Source: Enoplolaimus lenunculus
Lineage: Eukaryota > Nematoda > Enoplea > Enoplida > Thoracostomopsidae
Reading direction: 5' to 3'
Assembly (NCBI GenBank): GCA_030248215.1
Contig: JASANG010003684.1
Location: 62,001-126,000, forward strand
Length of the DNA: 64,000 nucleotides
The translations under genes and the position numbers were made by a program. A model generated the notes under the pieces. It was not told the DNA's origin and searched no databases. It was given only the letters and a program-made list of their open reading frames with translations. Positions 23,400 to 34,639 of this stretch are shown here, one piece after another; position 1 is the first letter of the stretch, and each line of letters begins with the position of its first letter.

Positions 23400-23575
23400 G
23401 GCGCATGTATGGAACAGGGCCGGAACACTATAAAGCACATTCTTAAGCCTAAGCCTAAGCCGAAGCGTAAGGATTAGCCTATTCCAAAGCCTAATGCTAA
23501 GCAAAAAAGTTAGTGTAAAGCTTAAGCTGACTCTAGTACGGCCGCAGGATAGCATTCCGACCCTGCTCTGTACTA
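23400..23575 (-). mobile_element. TTAGGC-core MITE, right end worn
   Basis: Left end GCGCATGTATGGAACAGGG, core of AAGCCTAAGCC repeats, then AAGCTTAAGCTGACTCTA and a degraded right end (CCGACCCTGCTCTGTAC). Same family as the copies at 28376 and 53598. Confidence 0.7.
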
Positions 23576-23714
23576 AAAATTGTTACAGGTGAACTTTTAG
23601 CGAAAAGTAATCGAAGCGTGAGTATTGAAGGTTGCCTGTACGTATGCGCAAAATTCGTGCAACTTCAACCACCTGGATCCAATTTTTGTATATCGTTAGG
23701 TATATAGAGTAAAC

Positions 23715-23874
23715 GGCCCATGTAAAGATCAGACGTGGAACGTTTGTTTCTCAGTTTGACTGCGATAGAGTAAAGCTTTACGCTTTAGTCTACATTTTCG
23801 CTTAGTCTTAAACTTAGGCTTAGGTACAGAAATATGCATGTATTAATGTTACGGCCCAGTTCTATACATTGGCC
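23715..23874 (+). mobile_element. TTAGGC-core MITE with 8-bp duplication
   Basis: Starts GGCCCATGTAAAGATCAG and ends CTATACATTGGCC; the core is reduced to a few TTAGGC units. Flanks gagtaaac (23707) and gagtaaaa (23875) match at 7 of 8. Confidence 0.83.
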
Positions 23875-23920
23875 GAGTAAAAAATTAAATAAATAGCTGC
23901 GCCAATTTGTTAAAAATTTT

Positions 23921-24135
23921 CGCCCATGTAAAGATCAGTGGCGGAACGTTTTTCCATGCAACTAGAATAGAGTAAGCTTAGGCTTTAGACTATTTTTTGC
24001 TTGGCTTAGGTTTAGGCTTAGGAATAGGAGGAATAACATCATTCTTACGCATAGGCTTAGGCATAGGCTTAGGCTTAGGCTTAGACTGAGGAATATGCTT
24101 ATAATACTGTTCTGCCCCTGTTCTTCACATTTGCC
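23921..24135 (+). mobile_element. TTAGGC-core MITE with exact 8-bp duplication
   Basis: Starts CGCCCATGTAAAGATCAG and ends CTTCACATTTGCC, with two blocks of GGCTTAGG repeats. AAAATTTT flanks both sides (23913 and 24136), though that word is low-complexity. It lies 46 bases from the previous copy in the same orientation. Confidence 0.83.
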
Positions 24136-24511
24136 AAAATTTTCAACCCATGGAGACTACTTGCATAACCTATAACCCAGTAGTCTTGTACGCAAATTGT
24201 AAACATTTAAATTAACATGAAGCATAAACGAATGCAATTAATATTGCAACTGTGTTGTTTTTTGCATATTTTGTTTTGTTTAAATAGTTCTACTAGTCAA
24301 CTGTATGGTGTGCGATTTTATCCAAGAAACAAAAATTTTCACACAGCAGCCAAGATAGAATTCCTTGTAGAATTGTGAACTTATATGCTAACTGAAGTAG
24401 TGGATTGCGAGTTTTACTTAACGTAAGCTTCAAAACGGTGCTTCAAGATATTCACACCAATAAATTGCAATTACTGTCTTTACTCGTAGCAAGTTTTTAC
24501 ATTCGGTTACT

Positions 24512-24640
24512 CAGTGGCGGATACAGAAATCTGTAATTAGGGAAGTTTCGCGATGTATAATAGTGAGAAAAGTTCGCAAGCGAAGCGAGTTATAGAAGCC
24601 AAACGTAATTTTAGTATGAAATCGTAACAAACAAACGTGG
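24512..24640 (+). mobile_element. CAGTGGCG MITE remnant
   Basis: CAGTGGCGGATACAGAAATC at left and the family's GTTCGCAAGCGAAGCGAG motif; the right end cannot be placed. Confidence 0.55.
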
Positions 24641-25080
24641 TTTTGATAATGTTCATATATCCGTGAACCACTTGACACTGAATAACGTTCAATTTGGTAT
24701 TTGACGCATAGGCCAATGGTCTAAAGTTTCAAAAGTTTGATGTCATTATATAATGTGCTTTCAGTATATGTACCTTTCTGATAATGTTTGGAAACGTAGC
24801 AGAATCGAACCAGAATAGGGAAATAGCCTTGAGGTTTGAGTACTTGATTGCTAAACTTGCTACATTAGCTACGTTTCTAAACGCTATAATTTTGTTTACT
24901 TCAATGGTTGCTTGCATTAGAATTTCGTTCTAGTGCACTTCATCTCATTTTATTTTATTTATACTTTTTTAGTCAGCAAATAAAAATTGATTCGAAAAAG
25001 AATATTTTAATTTAAAAAATATGTGACACTTTATTTGCGGTAGGTACTAAGCCTAAACCTTAACCTAAGCCACTGCCATA

Positions 25081-25176
25081 TCTCTCTCTTTCTCAATCTA
25101 TCTATCTATATATAATGTATATGTATATATAATATATCATATATGTATATATATACATATATATGTATATATTATC
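25081..25176. repeat. CT/TCTA/TATATG microsatellite
   Basis: CTCTCT and TCTATCTATC runs pass into alternating TATATG/CATATA, which is strongly self-complementary; it lies 3' of the GPCR gene. Confidence 0.9.
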
Positions 25177-25325
25177 GAGCAATAATATATAATTCGGGAT
25201 CTTTATATAACAAATATTCAAACAATAAACATCTGTTCCAGAACGAAGCAGAAATTAAAACATTTATATAATATTTGAAAATAATCTTGAGTGATACTTT
25301 TTCGCAATTACTCAATTTTGAAACA

Positions 25326-25470
25326 AGATATCTTCTGGATTGGCGTTGGCTTTACCTCCATCACTGTTTGTTGACAAGTTATTCGCCGGATTCGTTTATC
25401 CACAAATCGTGTTCCAATTCGGCTACATTTTCATAACCCATCACCTCTGCGGATTGTGGATCTTTTCTAT
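25326..25470 (-). pseudogene. Decayed duplicate of the GPCR C-terminal coding end
   Basis: Just beyond the GPCR stop, this segment aligns base by base (roughly two thirds identity by eye) with the last ~145 coding bases at 25519-25660. Shared landmarks include ATCTTCTGG, GCCGGATTC and CCCATCACC. Translated, it retains NPAN..STNSDG..NANPEDI against the gene's NPATNGSTKSNGVETEVNPEDV, but in two frames and with an internal stop, so it is not a functional exon as it stands. It is a remnant of a local tandem duplication, either of the 3' end only or of a lost second receptor copy. Confidence 0.7.
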
Positions 25471-25480
25471 TCAAATTGTT

Positions 25481-25488
25481 TTTTATTA
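25481..25488 (-). promoter_or_regulatory. Possible polyadenylation signal of the GPCR gene
   Basis: AATAAA on the minus strand (TTTATT on +) lies about 20 bases beyond the stop codon. The position would give a very short 3' UTR; such hexamers are frequent in AT-rich DNA, so this is tentative. Confidence 0.25.
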
Positions 25489-25507
25489 ATATATCTTCGA
25501 GATTTTT

Positions 25508-26823
25508 TTATAACTGAACATCTTCTGGGTTGACCTCAGTTTCAACCCCATTACTTTTAGTTGATCCGTTAGTGGCCGGATTCCTACATCCAAAATTCGT
25601 GTTTCCATTTGCTGTATTTTCAAGGTCCATCACCCCGACGGCTCGTGAACTTATAATCAAGGGCGAGCGTGACGTTACATTAGCGTCATGACAAAACTTG
25701 CCACCATCTGATTGGTTAACGCTCTCGGCTGGTCCACGATTCGGTGTTGGGCGAGACGTAGCGGATTTATTCGCTACCAAACGGCCGCGCATGTTTGAGC
25801 TGTTCGAATTTCGAATCCCACATCGCAAAAGCTGCCAAAACGTATCCCTGAATTGATTACTCATCCCGCAATAGATTGCAAAGTTGACCGGATATGTTGC
25901 AAGGATTAACAAATTGTCAATGTTCGTAGTTAGAATAATAACCCTCTCGTCAATACGAAAATTTAGCGTTCTCGATAGGCAAAATATCGCCAAATTAATT
26001 GACTGTGGCAAATTTACGACCAAAAATATAATTACAACACAAATCAGCATAATCGTAATTGATTTTTCTTTTTGCGAAGATCCCGGATTAGACGCTGCTC
26101 CTGGTTTCGCGGACCTGCCAACTCCGCCAGTCCCTGACTGATGTTCACGAACGCTCAACTTTTTTGACTCGTTAGACGGTCTTGATCCAACGACTGGATG
26201 ATGTTGAGATGTTTGAAATAGTCGCGCTTTGCGACGTTGTGCTTCGCGTAAACTTTGAATCAACAACGCTGAAAGTACAACAAGAAGCACACTGGGCACA
26301 ACGCTGAACGTAATCGCACGATTCCAGTAGTAAAAACTAAAAAACACATTTGCCCCAATTAAATTCACCGCGTTTGAAAATGTTGCCATACAAACATGCT
26401 CTGAGGTAATAACTCGAGTCGTTTCGGTGCGATTTTGTCGCCACGCGATGCTTTGTGTTGCGTTTGTAGCGTTCCACTCATGATGAGTTGGATTTGTGTT
26501 CACAAAATTCCCGTCGTGCAGCAAAAAAGACTCGGAATCGATTACAATATGACTACTTAGCTGGACGTCACCGATATCGAAAAATTTTTGACTCGCCGAC
26601 GCTAACGACACTGCAACAATTATTGCAGTTGCAATTTGCACTTTACCAACAGTACACCAGCGTGCAGCGCTTGTAATGTAGCGAATGCTAATTGTGCGTT
26701 GCGCTGCAAGTAGAACGGTAAGCCAGATAGCGACGTTGTGACAGAACGGTGGCAGAACGTCGTTGGTGTACAACGCTAGTGTGCACCATCCGACACTGAC
26801 CGGATTTGGACGTTTATAGTGGC
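25508..26823 (-). CDS. SPR/myosuppressin-receptor-like GPCR, exon 2
   Basis: Encodes TM3 to the C-terminus. TM3 (VLPPFCHNVAIWLTVLLAAQ) runs into RTISIRYITSAARWCT. This is the form seen in sex peptide/myoinhibitory-peptide and dromyosuppressin/FMRFamide receptors, which have QRY-like residues in place of DRY and a downstream A-R-x-W-C-T. Extracellular loop 2 is unusually long (about 80 residues) with several sequons (NATNAT, NRTE). Intracellular loop 3 is Ser/Gly-rich and ends in KEKSITIMLICVV (TM6), then NLPQSIN. TM7 is ILATYPVNFAIYCGMSNQF, the YPxNFxIYC version of NPxxY typical of this class and of the GPR139/142 group. A Ser/Asn-rich tail of about 100 residues ends at the stop on 25508. Expected role: plasma-membrane peptide receptor coupled to G proteins; the ligand cannot be read from sequence. 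The acceptor is TTTCAG just before 26823. Here QRY itself is QRT, a departure within the class. Confidence 0.9.
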
Positions 26824-26967
26824 CTGAAACAATTGCTTTAATACATTCAAATATTGATCCGGTATTCAAATGTTTACATTAACCAGTGTAACATTTAGCC
26901 CAAAGAGTATTCCTAGTATAAAAATTTAAGCCTCAACGCAAGGGTGAGTCAAAAACATAACTGTAAC

Positions 26968-27122
26968 GATTCATGTTACTTTAAGGGGTGTCCAGGTTTC
27001 TAGTGGGTCCATAAAAGAGTATGTTTAGATTATAGATTACATTTTTTGCTTAGGCGTAGGCGTCGGCTTAGGCTTAGGAATACGCTTAATCTATTGTTAC
27101 GCCTCTTAAAGTAACATTGGCC
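26968..27122 (-). mobile_element. TTAGGC-core MITE (variant B) in the GPCR intron
   Basis: The 349-base intron (26824-27172) is largely filled by this element. It has inverted ends (GTTACTTTAAGG near the left, CCTCTTAAAGTAACATTGGCC at the right) and a core of GGCTTAGG repeats. Flanking 8-mers actgtaac (26960) and attgtaac (27123) match at 7 of 8 positions, a target duplication. Strand is nominal. Confidence 0.75.
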
Positions 27123-27172
27123 ATTGTAACCATAAAACACTTTTATTAAATGTTTACAGTCACTTCACTTAC

Positions 27173-27572
27173 CGATAATAAACCAACAGAACAAGAATGA
27201 AAACGGGACCAACGCTACCATTAAGTCAGCAAGCGCCATATACAACAAAACCATATTTGTCGGTGATCGCATATGTTTTTGAGCGAGAATTGCAACCAGT
27301 AACGCATTTGTTACCAGCGTTACAAATACAAGTACCGGATAAATATAGCGGTAAAGAAAACTATACAGCTCGTGACCGAAATTGCCTTCGATCAGGGTAA
27401 ATTGAAAATAGTCCAGTGTACACTTTTGACTGCAAGGATCGTACATTTGACTCATACAATTTCGTCGCAGACGTATAAAAGTTTCATTGGTCATGGCGCA
27501 TACTGAACGATAATCCGGATACAATGCCGATAGGACCGGATGGTGAATTGTGTTATTATTTATTATGGACAT
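27173..27572 (-). CDS. SPR/myosuppressin-receptor-like GPCR, exon 1
   Basis: First coding exon of a class A neuropeptide-type GPCR. The extracellular N-terminus (about 75 residues) has an Asn sequon (NETF) and several Cys. TM1 is YPVLVFVTLVTNALLVAIL, the first intracellular loop KHMRSPTN, and TM2 LLYMALADLMVALVPF with the conserved Asp. Hydrophobic TM2 residues continue to the donor. I start at the ATG at 27572 (MSIINNN). An in-frame ATG at 27662 would add 30 residues with a hydrophobic stretch. The donor is CG|GTAAGT, reading leftward from 27172; the split Gly codon rejoins exactly with the acceptor at 26823. Exons 1 and 2 then encode 571 residues. Confidence 0.88.
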
Positions 27573-27954
27573 GGTGAATTTTTTAACGGACCTGCTGAAT
27601 CTTTGATTTAAATTAATATGTAGAATTAACAATTGAATTATAACGTAAAAATTACAGTACACATCTGAAATGATGCCGATAAAGGTTATGGTGCCTAAAA
27701 ATGCGGCTGGGATTTTTTGAAAGTTTTTTATTTCGTTAATAGTTCATTCAAACGGTGTAGATTTATAACAGTGAAATTTGAACGTCTTTAACATTTATAA
27801 CAAATGTCAATTCTAAAAAGTTAACCTGGTAAGGGAGCTAATTTTAAGTTATGGTTTGCTAAAATTAACTTCAATGACCAGTTTATTTGCGATCCGGCTT
27901 CGTCCGGCATTGATTAAAAAATTTTTGAATAAGAAATTTCTGATTTCAGGTGCC

Positions 27955-28112
27955 GTCCGGCGACAAATACAGCTCCACACTTAGGGTCGCGTTATACACG
28001 CCGCCAGCCGCCGCACACGCCACCACACTCCGCCAATCAGATTTTACCTAATTTTGTTGGCAACGTATAGCGGCTCGCAGCGGCGTCCGGCCCAGTAAAA
28101 TACAGCTCAACC
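27955..28112. repeat. GC-rich patch with paired ends
   Basis: GTCCGGCGACAAATACAGCTC at the left recurs as GTCCGGCCCAGTAAAATACAGCTC at the right, as direct copies. Between them lies an unusually GC-rich stretch (CCGCCAGCCGCCGCACACG) against an AT-rich background. Likely an inserted element; family unknown. Confidence 0.5.
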
Positions 28113-28375
28113 CGCAGTCGGTTTTTTGTAATTCAAAATCTTTACGAGTACTGTTAGTTATTCGGTTACTCACACCTTGCAAAGTAGCCTATTTTAACAC
28201 CAGTTCAAATACTACTTAGGTGGTTGAGAACTTAGAGAGCAAAACCAACTAAATTGGTTAAAGTTAGTGCAAAGTAAGAACCTTTTTTCAATTTTTTTCG
28301 CCTCAAACGCTTGGCCAGGTTTAGAAATTGATTAAGATTTGTAAAATTAAAAAACAAATCATACGTTGAAGTGTT

Positions 28376-28530
28376 GGCCCATGTATAGAACAGGGCGGGA
28401 TCGTTTTCCAGAGGGGCTATAATAGAGTCAGTTTAAGCTTTAGACTAATTTTTTTGCTTAGGCTTAGGCTTAGGCTTAGGCTTAGGAATATGCTTATACT
28501 ACTGTTCCGGCCCTGTTCTATACACGGGCC
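28376..28530 (+). mobile_element. TTAGGC-core MITE, reference-quality copy
   Basis: Starts GGCCCATGTATAGAACAGGG and ends CCCTGTTCTATACACGGGCC, a ~20-base inverted repeat. The interior holds AAGCTTTAGACTAATTTTTT, then an uninterrupted TTAGGC run. The 8-mer GAAGTGTT is duplicated exactly at 28368-28375 and 28531-28538. Confidence 0.92.
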
Positions 28531-28803
28531 GAAGTGTTTATAAAGTGTTTTACGCTATAATGAACCAAAGGTGCAGCCAGACAGGGTGCCACAACTAAAA
28601 AAATACGCGAGCTGCGGTCAATTAAAGTAGAACTCAACTGCTCAAAATTCAATTTTAGCCTTTGAGCTCCAGCCGACCTTGATAGTTTTCTCCACGAGTT
28701 TCGTAAAACTTTTGCAGTTGCTAAACACAAATAAAATAGTTCTTTCGAAATTTTTTTAAAACGTAAACATTTACGTTTTCCAAATCTTAGATACATGTCT
28801 GTA

Positions 28804-29243
28804 CTGTAGTGACCCAAATGTGAGGGGATAATAAGAGGAAGGTCGTCATTTTGAGTCCCAATCAATAGGAGTCCGTAGCGGTAATAAGATTCTGTAAGCG
28901 GATGGAGTCCCTAAACCGTAATTAGAGTCCATAAATGTCAACTGTCGCTCATTGCAGTGAATAAACGACTCCGGGACCAAATAAAGTTGAGATCGAAACA
29001 TTGCAGCATACCTAAGATTTGAAAGTACAATTCTAAGTGTAACCTAGCATTATCGCTCAAACTTTTAATACAAGACAAATAAACGTTTAATTCGACTTAT
29101 AATTGCAGTACCGGATATATATCAGTAACAAAGGGTGGCGGAAAAAAGGTTAAAATAAATAACAGTCCGTAACCAAATAACAGGGCGGTACGCTCTGGAG
29201 AGGCCAAATAAATATCGGTCCCCCGCTGATTCGGGTCGCTACT
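28804..29243 (+). mobile_element. Long MITE with TGACCCGAAT ends
   Basis: Starts CTGTAGTGACCCAAATG and ends GATTCGGGTCGCTACTG, an inverted repeat. The interior (AATCAATAGGAGTCCGTA, GGACCAAATAA, TACCGGATATATATCAGTAA) is shared with the copies at 424, 51656 and 52608. About 440 bases, no coding capacity. Confidence 0.85.
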
Positions 29244-29424
29244 GGGGCTATAACTACTACAGTAGCTGATACTCTCGCGAGCGCTTGATATATCAAACTT
29301 TCAGACGAACCCGTTACCTGCCTAAATAGTTGGACCAGTGTTCTTGTTTACATGATGTGTACTATGTCAATGAACTGTCTGCTTAGACAAAAATTCAAAA
29401 ATAAAATTTTTAATTACTACAGCC

Positions 29425-29664
29425 ATGTTTGCCTTCAACCAATTAAAACTGCGAATAGAACGTTTGTTTGGCTACCGAAATTTTAGCTATGCCGTGTTTT
29501 TCAATGTCTACATCGCACAAAACCAAGCGATACTGTTGGTTTTGAGAATAACCGTTCAGGGCACCAGCAGGTACATCCAATCAAAATCTAACGATTTCCA
29601 GGGTTTCGTAAACGCAATTCTTTTAACGAGCAACAATAGTGAATTTGCATTCGGCAACAGTTGA
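29425..29664 (+). CDS. Small ORF, 79 residues, unrecognised
   Basis: ATG in a fair context (agccATGTTT), encoding MFAFNQLKLRIERLFGYRNF and a mixed hydrophobic remainder. It lies just right of the MITE at 28804-29243. No domain, no neighbouring exons recognised. It is listed because start context and composition are better than for most ORFs here. Confidence 0.15.
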   Translation: MFAFNQLKLRIERLFGYRNFSYAVFFNVYIAQNQAILLVLRITVQGTSRYIQSKSNDFQGFVNAILLTSNNSEFAFGNS

Positions 29665-30689
29665 TTTATAATTGTTCACCGTTGGACCCCTCTTGCACGG
29701 CTGAACTCAATATTCTGGCAGCGCTCACGAAATCAGTCAGTATAGAATAAACAAATATTTAAATTGAAAAAAATGATACCAGATACGAACCGAAAAAGCA
29801 CAGCAACGGCGGACGGCGAGCGCAATTAATGCTATCGTATTTCAGACGAATTCTACTAAGTCTCATTAGACGCACAGAAAACTAGTGGTTGGTACCAGGC
29901 TGAAAATTATATATGGAATCAACGAGAAATGTGACGTTTAGAACCTATTAATATGTTGATGGCAGCTTAACGAAAATTTTTGCTGATAGCTTTAACGCGG
30001 ATATTCGCTTCCTGTGGTATAGTTTTAAGAAGATTCTGTAGCAAACTAAGTAGGTTATATATTCATAACGCTTTAATTGCAGTCTGCTAAATAACAATTT
30101 ATACTTTAATAGAAATTATGGTTTATATCTGCAATAGCTTTTTGAATCCAAAAACAACTTGTAGGTTGTCTAGAAATCGAATGGTCTGAGACAAACCTAA
30201 ACGAGTACTGAACTACTGTAGACGTAAAATGTTAGCTCAAAACAATTACTTCAAAGCATTTATAACATTCAAAAACAATTTTCTAAGCAAAATTTGATTA
30301 TATCTAAACTTTTAATTAGCATATTTATCAAACGATACTTAACCCTCCAGAGTCAACCTTATGTCAACCGCTGCAATTTGTCAATATATTAGCAGGGGAC
30401 ACTTCGCAGTAATAGTTCTAAATGAAAAACAAACGACAAATTATAAATTATATGTTACACAAGATTCAGGCTGTATAATAAATTCATAGCGGGATGGCAA
30501 TCGTAATTTTTTAGTAAACAGATGCAAGGTTTCTATAGAGGGGCAAGTAAAATTTCCGTAACATAATTATGTTTTGGTGTTACTGATAAAAATATATTGA
30601 GCAACAGATCTGAAGATGTGCTTGTACAGCTCCGTTGCTAGATCACCTGGCTAGGAAAGCTATCAAACTTTTCGGAACGGGCATACAAG

Positions 30690-30912
30690 ACTTTTCGATG
30701 ACTTCGTACTAAAACAGTAGTATAAGCATATTCCGCCTAAGCCTAAGCCTAAGCGTCACGATAAGCCTATTCCTAAGCCAAAGCCTACGCGTAAGGATAA
30801 GCCTATTAGAAAACCTACGCCTAAGCGTAAAAGCAAAAAATAGTCTTAAATTTAAGGTTACTTTTTTACAGTACCGCAAAAAAATGGTTCGCCCCTGATC
30901 TTTACATGGACC
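30690..30912 (-). mobile_element. TTAGGC-core MITE, reverse orientation, left end worn
   Basis: CCTAAGCCTAAGCGT blocks are followed by AGTCTTAAATTTAAGG and the family end CCTGATCTTTACATGGACC. The left inverted repeat is not clearly recognisable. Confidence 0.7.
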
Positions 30913-33900
30913 AGCATTTCAAAAACCTGTAACCCGCTAATACTTTCACAATTCTATGTAAGGTAACCCTGTTATGATTTGACACTCGTTGACTGCTGTT
31001 CTCAGTTTGTTTTTAAACATTAGGTACCTTGCCAGAAATACTTAAGCTGTGGTTGAATGTAACTTGATTCTAAAACTCAGTGGTTTATAACTAGTTTACA
31101 GCATATTTGCTGCGGCTACAACGAATGGAAGATAGGCAGTAAAAAACAACTTGCTGTTGTTGCGCATATCTTCAATTTTTCCAACTTTCCACACATGATG
31201 GACTTGGTTTACTATGAAATAGGGACAAAATATGGCAGAGGCAAAATATCATGAAGTGCAAAGTGTTATACTTTACTTTATAATGTGGTAAAATGTCATA
31301 CGACGCCAGCGTATTAGGTCTATCGCCGTGAACAACTAAACATCATCAGTAATACAGCCACATGTTAATATTTGAACCTTTTCATTCATAAATCGAAACC
31401 CGTTGCAGTTTCGAAATGGATGCATATGTTTGATTTCTTTATTGACATTAAGTCTATCCGTATCTGGCGGTCCCAGGAGTTGTTTTTTGGGGATTTTGCT
31501 TGGGCAGATTCCTATAATTTTCTAATTCGGGTGTGTGATTTTTTTTATTTATATATTTTTTCTTCTACACATCAACAGTATGCACAGTATTCCAAAGGGC
31601 AGCCAGCCGCTACCCTGGCACTACAATTATATATATCAGGGTGCAACCGAAATTATACAATACCTGAACCAAAACCCGAATGTTACAAAATACCGGAACC
31701 GGAGCCAGAACCGAAAAACAAAATGTCTTATTTGTTACCGAAAAATTAAGTTTTACGCAATTTTATTGCTTACAAATGTATATTTATTCAGAATGAAGAA
31801 ATTCTGAGATATAAAATGAAACAAACAATAGAAGGTAGACTGAATGCGACAACGTCAATTGACAAAACTTGAACAAAACAAAAATGGCGAAAAAAAACAG
31901 TAATTCCAATATTAAACGATAAATTCGTTATGATCAAACGGCAACAATTGCCGGACGAAAGTTATTGTTAAAGAAAAATAAACAGGTGGCTTTCGGTTGT
32001 ACTTTCAAGAAAACGTGAATAAAGGGGATGACCGTGGTTGTTTGGCCAACCCGTCGCTGAGTCAAAAATACTATAGTGAGGATGCAAAAAATATTTGGTA
32101 AACCTTCGATCAGATTCTTCTATAACTTGTTGCAATATTCCCAAAATCATCCACTCGTTGAAACAATCAAAGTTTTTGCCAATCGCCAACTTAACTATGT
32201 AGACTGGCAAAATGGTGGCTGTAAGGAACGCATCGGGACTGATAGGAACTGGCTCGGGTAGTATCAATTATAAAGTTTTCCCTTTTAAGGTATCAAATAA
32301 AGTCATTCAATGTTGGTTAATTATTGCTGTATTATAGTAGATACAAGTATAATATGCTTCATAAAATAAGCAATTGTTACAAGATAATTGTGTTAAGCTT
32401 ATTAAACATTTTGTCTCGAAATAATTACGCCAGTGACAATGTAATTTAGTGTGTGGGTCGATCGACAAACGTTCAATAATAACTCATTATGCATTCAACC
32501 GTATAAAGCATTAACTTAATTTATAGCCAAAGAATTTGTTTATGAGCTGTTTAAAAGTGTGTACACGTGTCAGCAATAATTTATCACTCACACGTTACAG
32601 AGGTGTAAGTGGGTAAAGATTTTTCAACCGCCCCTGCGCTTTACCCGCGGAAATTTTATTTTTTAACCCGCGGACCTGCGCAAAATTTCCTTACCCGTTT
32701 ACCAACCTTCACCCGCGCAAAATTCCTTTATCGTTATCCGCCCTTATTTTTCCTTCAGCGTTCAAAATACAAGCGTGTAATTTTACAGTGCATTGAATTT
32801 ACTCCCTAGTTATTTTTCACTCATACGGTCAAAACAGTTTAAAAGTTTAAGTTTTTGTACATCATCTGATTTCAAGATTTTACAAAAATTTTAGGAGGGC
32901 AAGATTAACAAATTCTACTCGCTCGCCGGGAGTAGCAGCCTTTTGCATCCGTTCATCGTTGAAGCGTTTGTGGTGGTGAAGTAAGCTGCACTGAACAAAA
33001 TTAGGTGAAATATTTAAAAATAGTCTTTATGATTATATGGTTTATTTTTGTTTCGTTTTCTGCTCCAAATCCGTAATAAAATTTGCGTGCCCGGAACCAA
33101 AAACCGGACAGGGTCCACCCGTGTCATGAATAGCGTTAATATTTAAGATGCTGTGACCAGATCAGGTCTTTGCCGCCACAAACTGATTTTAAATGTTAAA
33201 ATGAAAAATTTAATGTTGAACAACAATTAAAAATAGAAATTATCTGAGTATTTGAAACAGGTACATTTCAAAGTCAATCAGTGTGACCCGAATGTACAAC
33301 CGGATTTCAGTCTTGCAGTTACTTCTGATAAAACAGAAGCAAATTACTTGGGCACACATTTACTGCAAAAACTTCTGTTTTGCTTCACAACTTGCTTGTC
33401 AAAAACAATATCCGAGCGGTCCTTAACAAAGACGGGCTCAGAGAGTTCAGTCCTCCTTGCAAAACCTTTGGGCCCTGCCTAAAAAGTCTCAACCTCGCTG
33501 TTAAGATCATTTGAACGTCTTGCATGCTACCACTGAAACTTGTTAGCCACTCTAGCAAGCTAAGTTGACGGCGGGCCTGTATGTAAGCGACTAACGTCAC
33601 TTCTATATTTGGTCACTTGATGTTTGCGTCGCACAGGGTACGTTTTACGTAGGGTTGGCCGACCTGGGGGACCACAAAGTCTTAACTGGGTTGCTGTGTT
33701 CCCCAAAAATTTGGCAGTTCTCTAAAAAAATGACTGTACAATATATAAATAAAGTACAAGACGTAAATTTTTACTGTAGGAAATAAAAACAGAAACCGTT
33801 AATATTTTCCGTGACATTCATTTTTAAATCTTCTGAAAACTAAAAAAATTTGAACTTTTTGAAGTTTTTTTGATTTCTCAAATTACTATGCTATCATAGG

Positions 33901-34631
33901 CCACGAACAATGCATCTGCCATCCTGGTGAGCATTTCATGCAATTTGACATTAAACATTAGTCTCAGTGTAATCAAAAAGCCAGCCAATGAACGTACTGC
34001 ATTTTAATCAGGCCTGAATTTTTAGTTACCATGCAACATTGAAGCCAATATTCTCAAGAAAGAAGATTTATTCATTACAAAAAACAATTATGATGATCGT
34101 TAGTTATCATCGGGAATAGGTGTCAGCAGTTTTAGAATTTTTACAAAATTAATACACTTTTGTTTCAAAATCCTGCTGTATTTCGATAGTATTGTCAAAA
34201 TTTAATTTATATTTTGAATATTAATCTTATCGCATAAAATATGTTTTTAAATTAAAAATAAGGACGACTGGGGGTTTGGTTTAAAAAATTTTACAAACTC
34301 GATCTGGCAGATACATAGCTCAAGGCAGGGGCGCGACTAGGGCACCCAAGCCCCCCAGCAGGAAGATAGGGCCTTTGTACGGCATAAAAACAGGGCTCAG
34401 CAGATTATTCAAAAATATGTTGCACATACGTGGAGGCAAAATATATCATGATACAAAAGTTGCGAGCTAAAGTCCAAGTCTCGCCTAGGTGGCTGAGAGG
34501 AGATAGCCGCGGTACTGCACCGCGGTTAAGGTATTAGCGGCGTCCCGCCTGCGATATATGCTCCCTTGTCTCAAGGGACTTAAAATGTCAACGAGACAAG
34601 GTTTTAATATCCTGGTTGAGTAAATTCCTTT
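30913..34631. other. No secure gene
   Basis: Contains a CCGGAACCGGAGCCAGAACC patch near 31690 and a repeated ACCCGCGGA(A/C) wording at 32640-32690. No exon with convincing splice sites. Confidence 0.45.
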
Positions 34632-34639
34632 TGTTCAAC

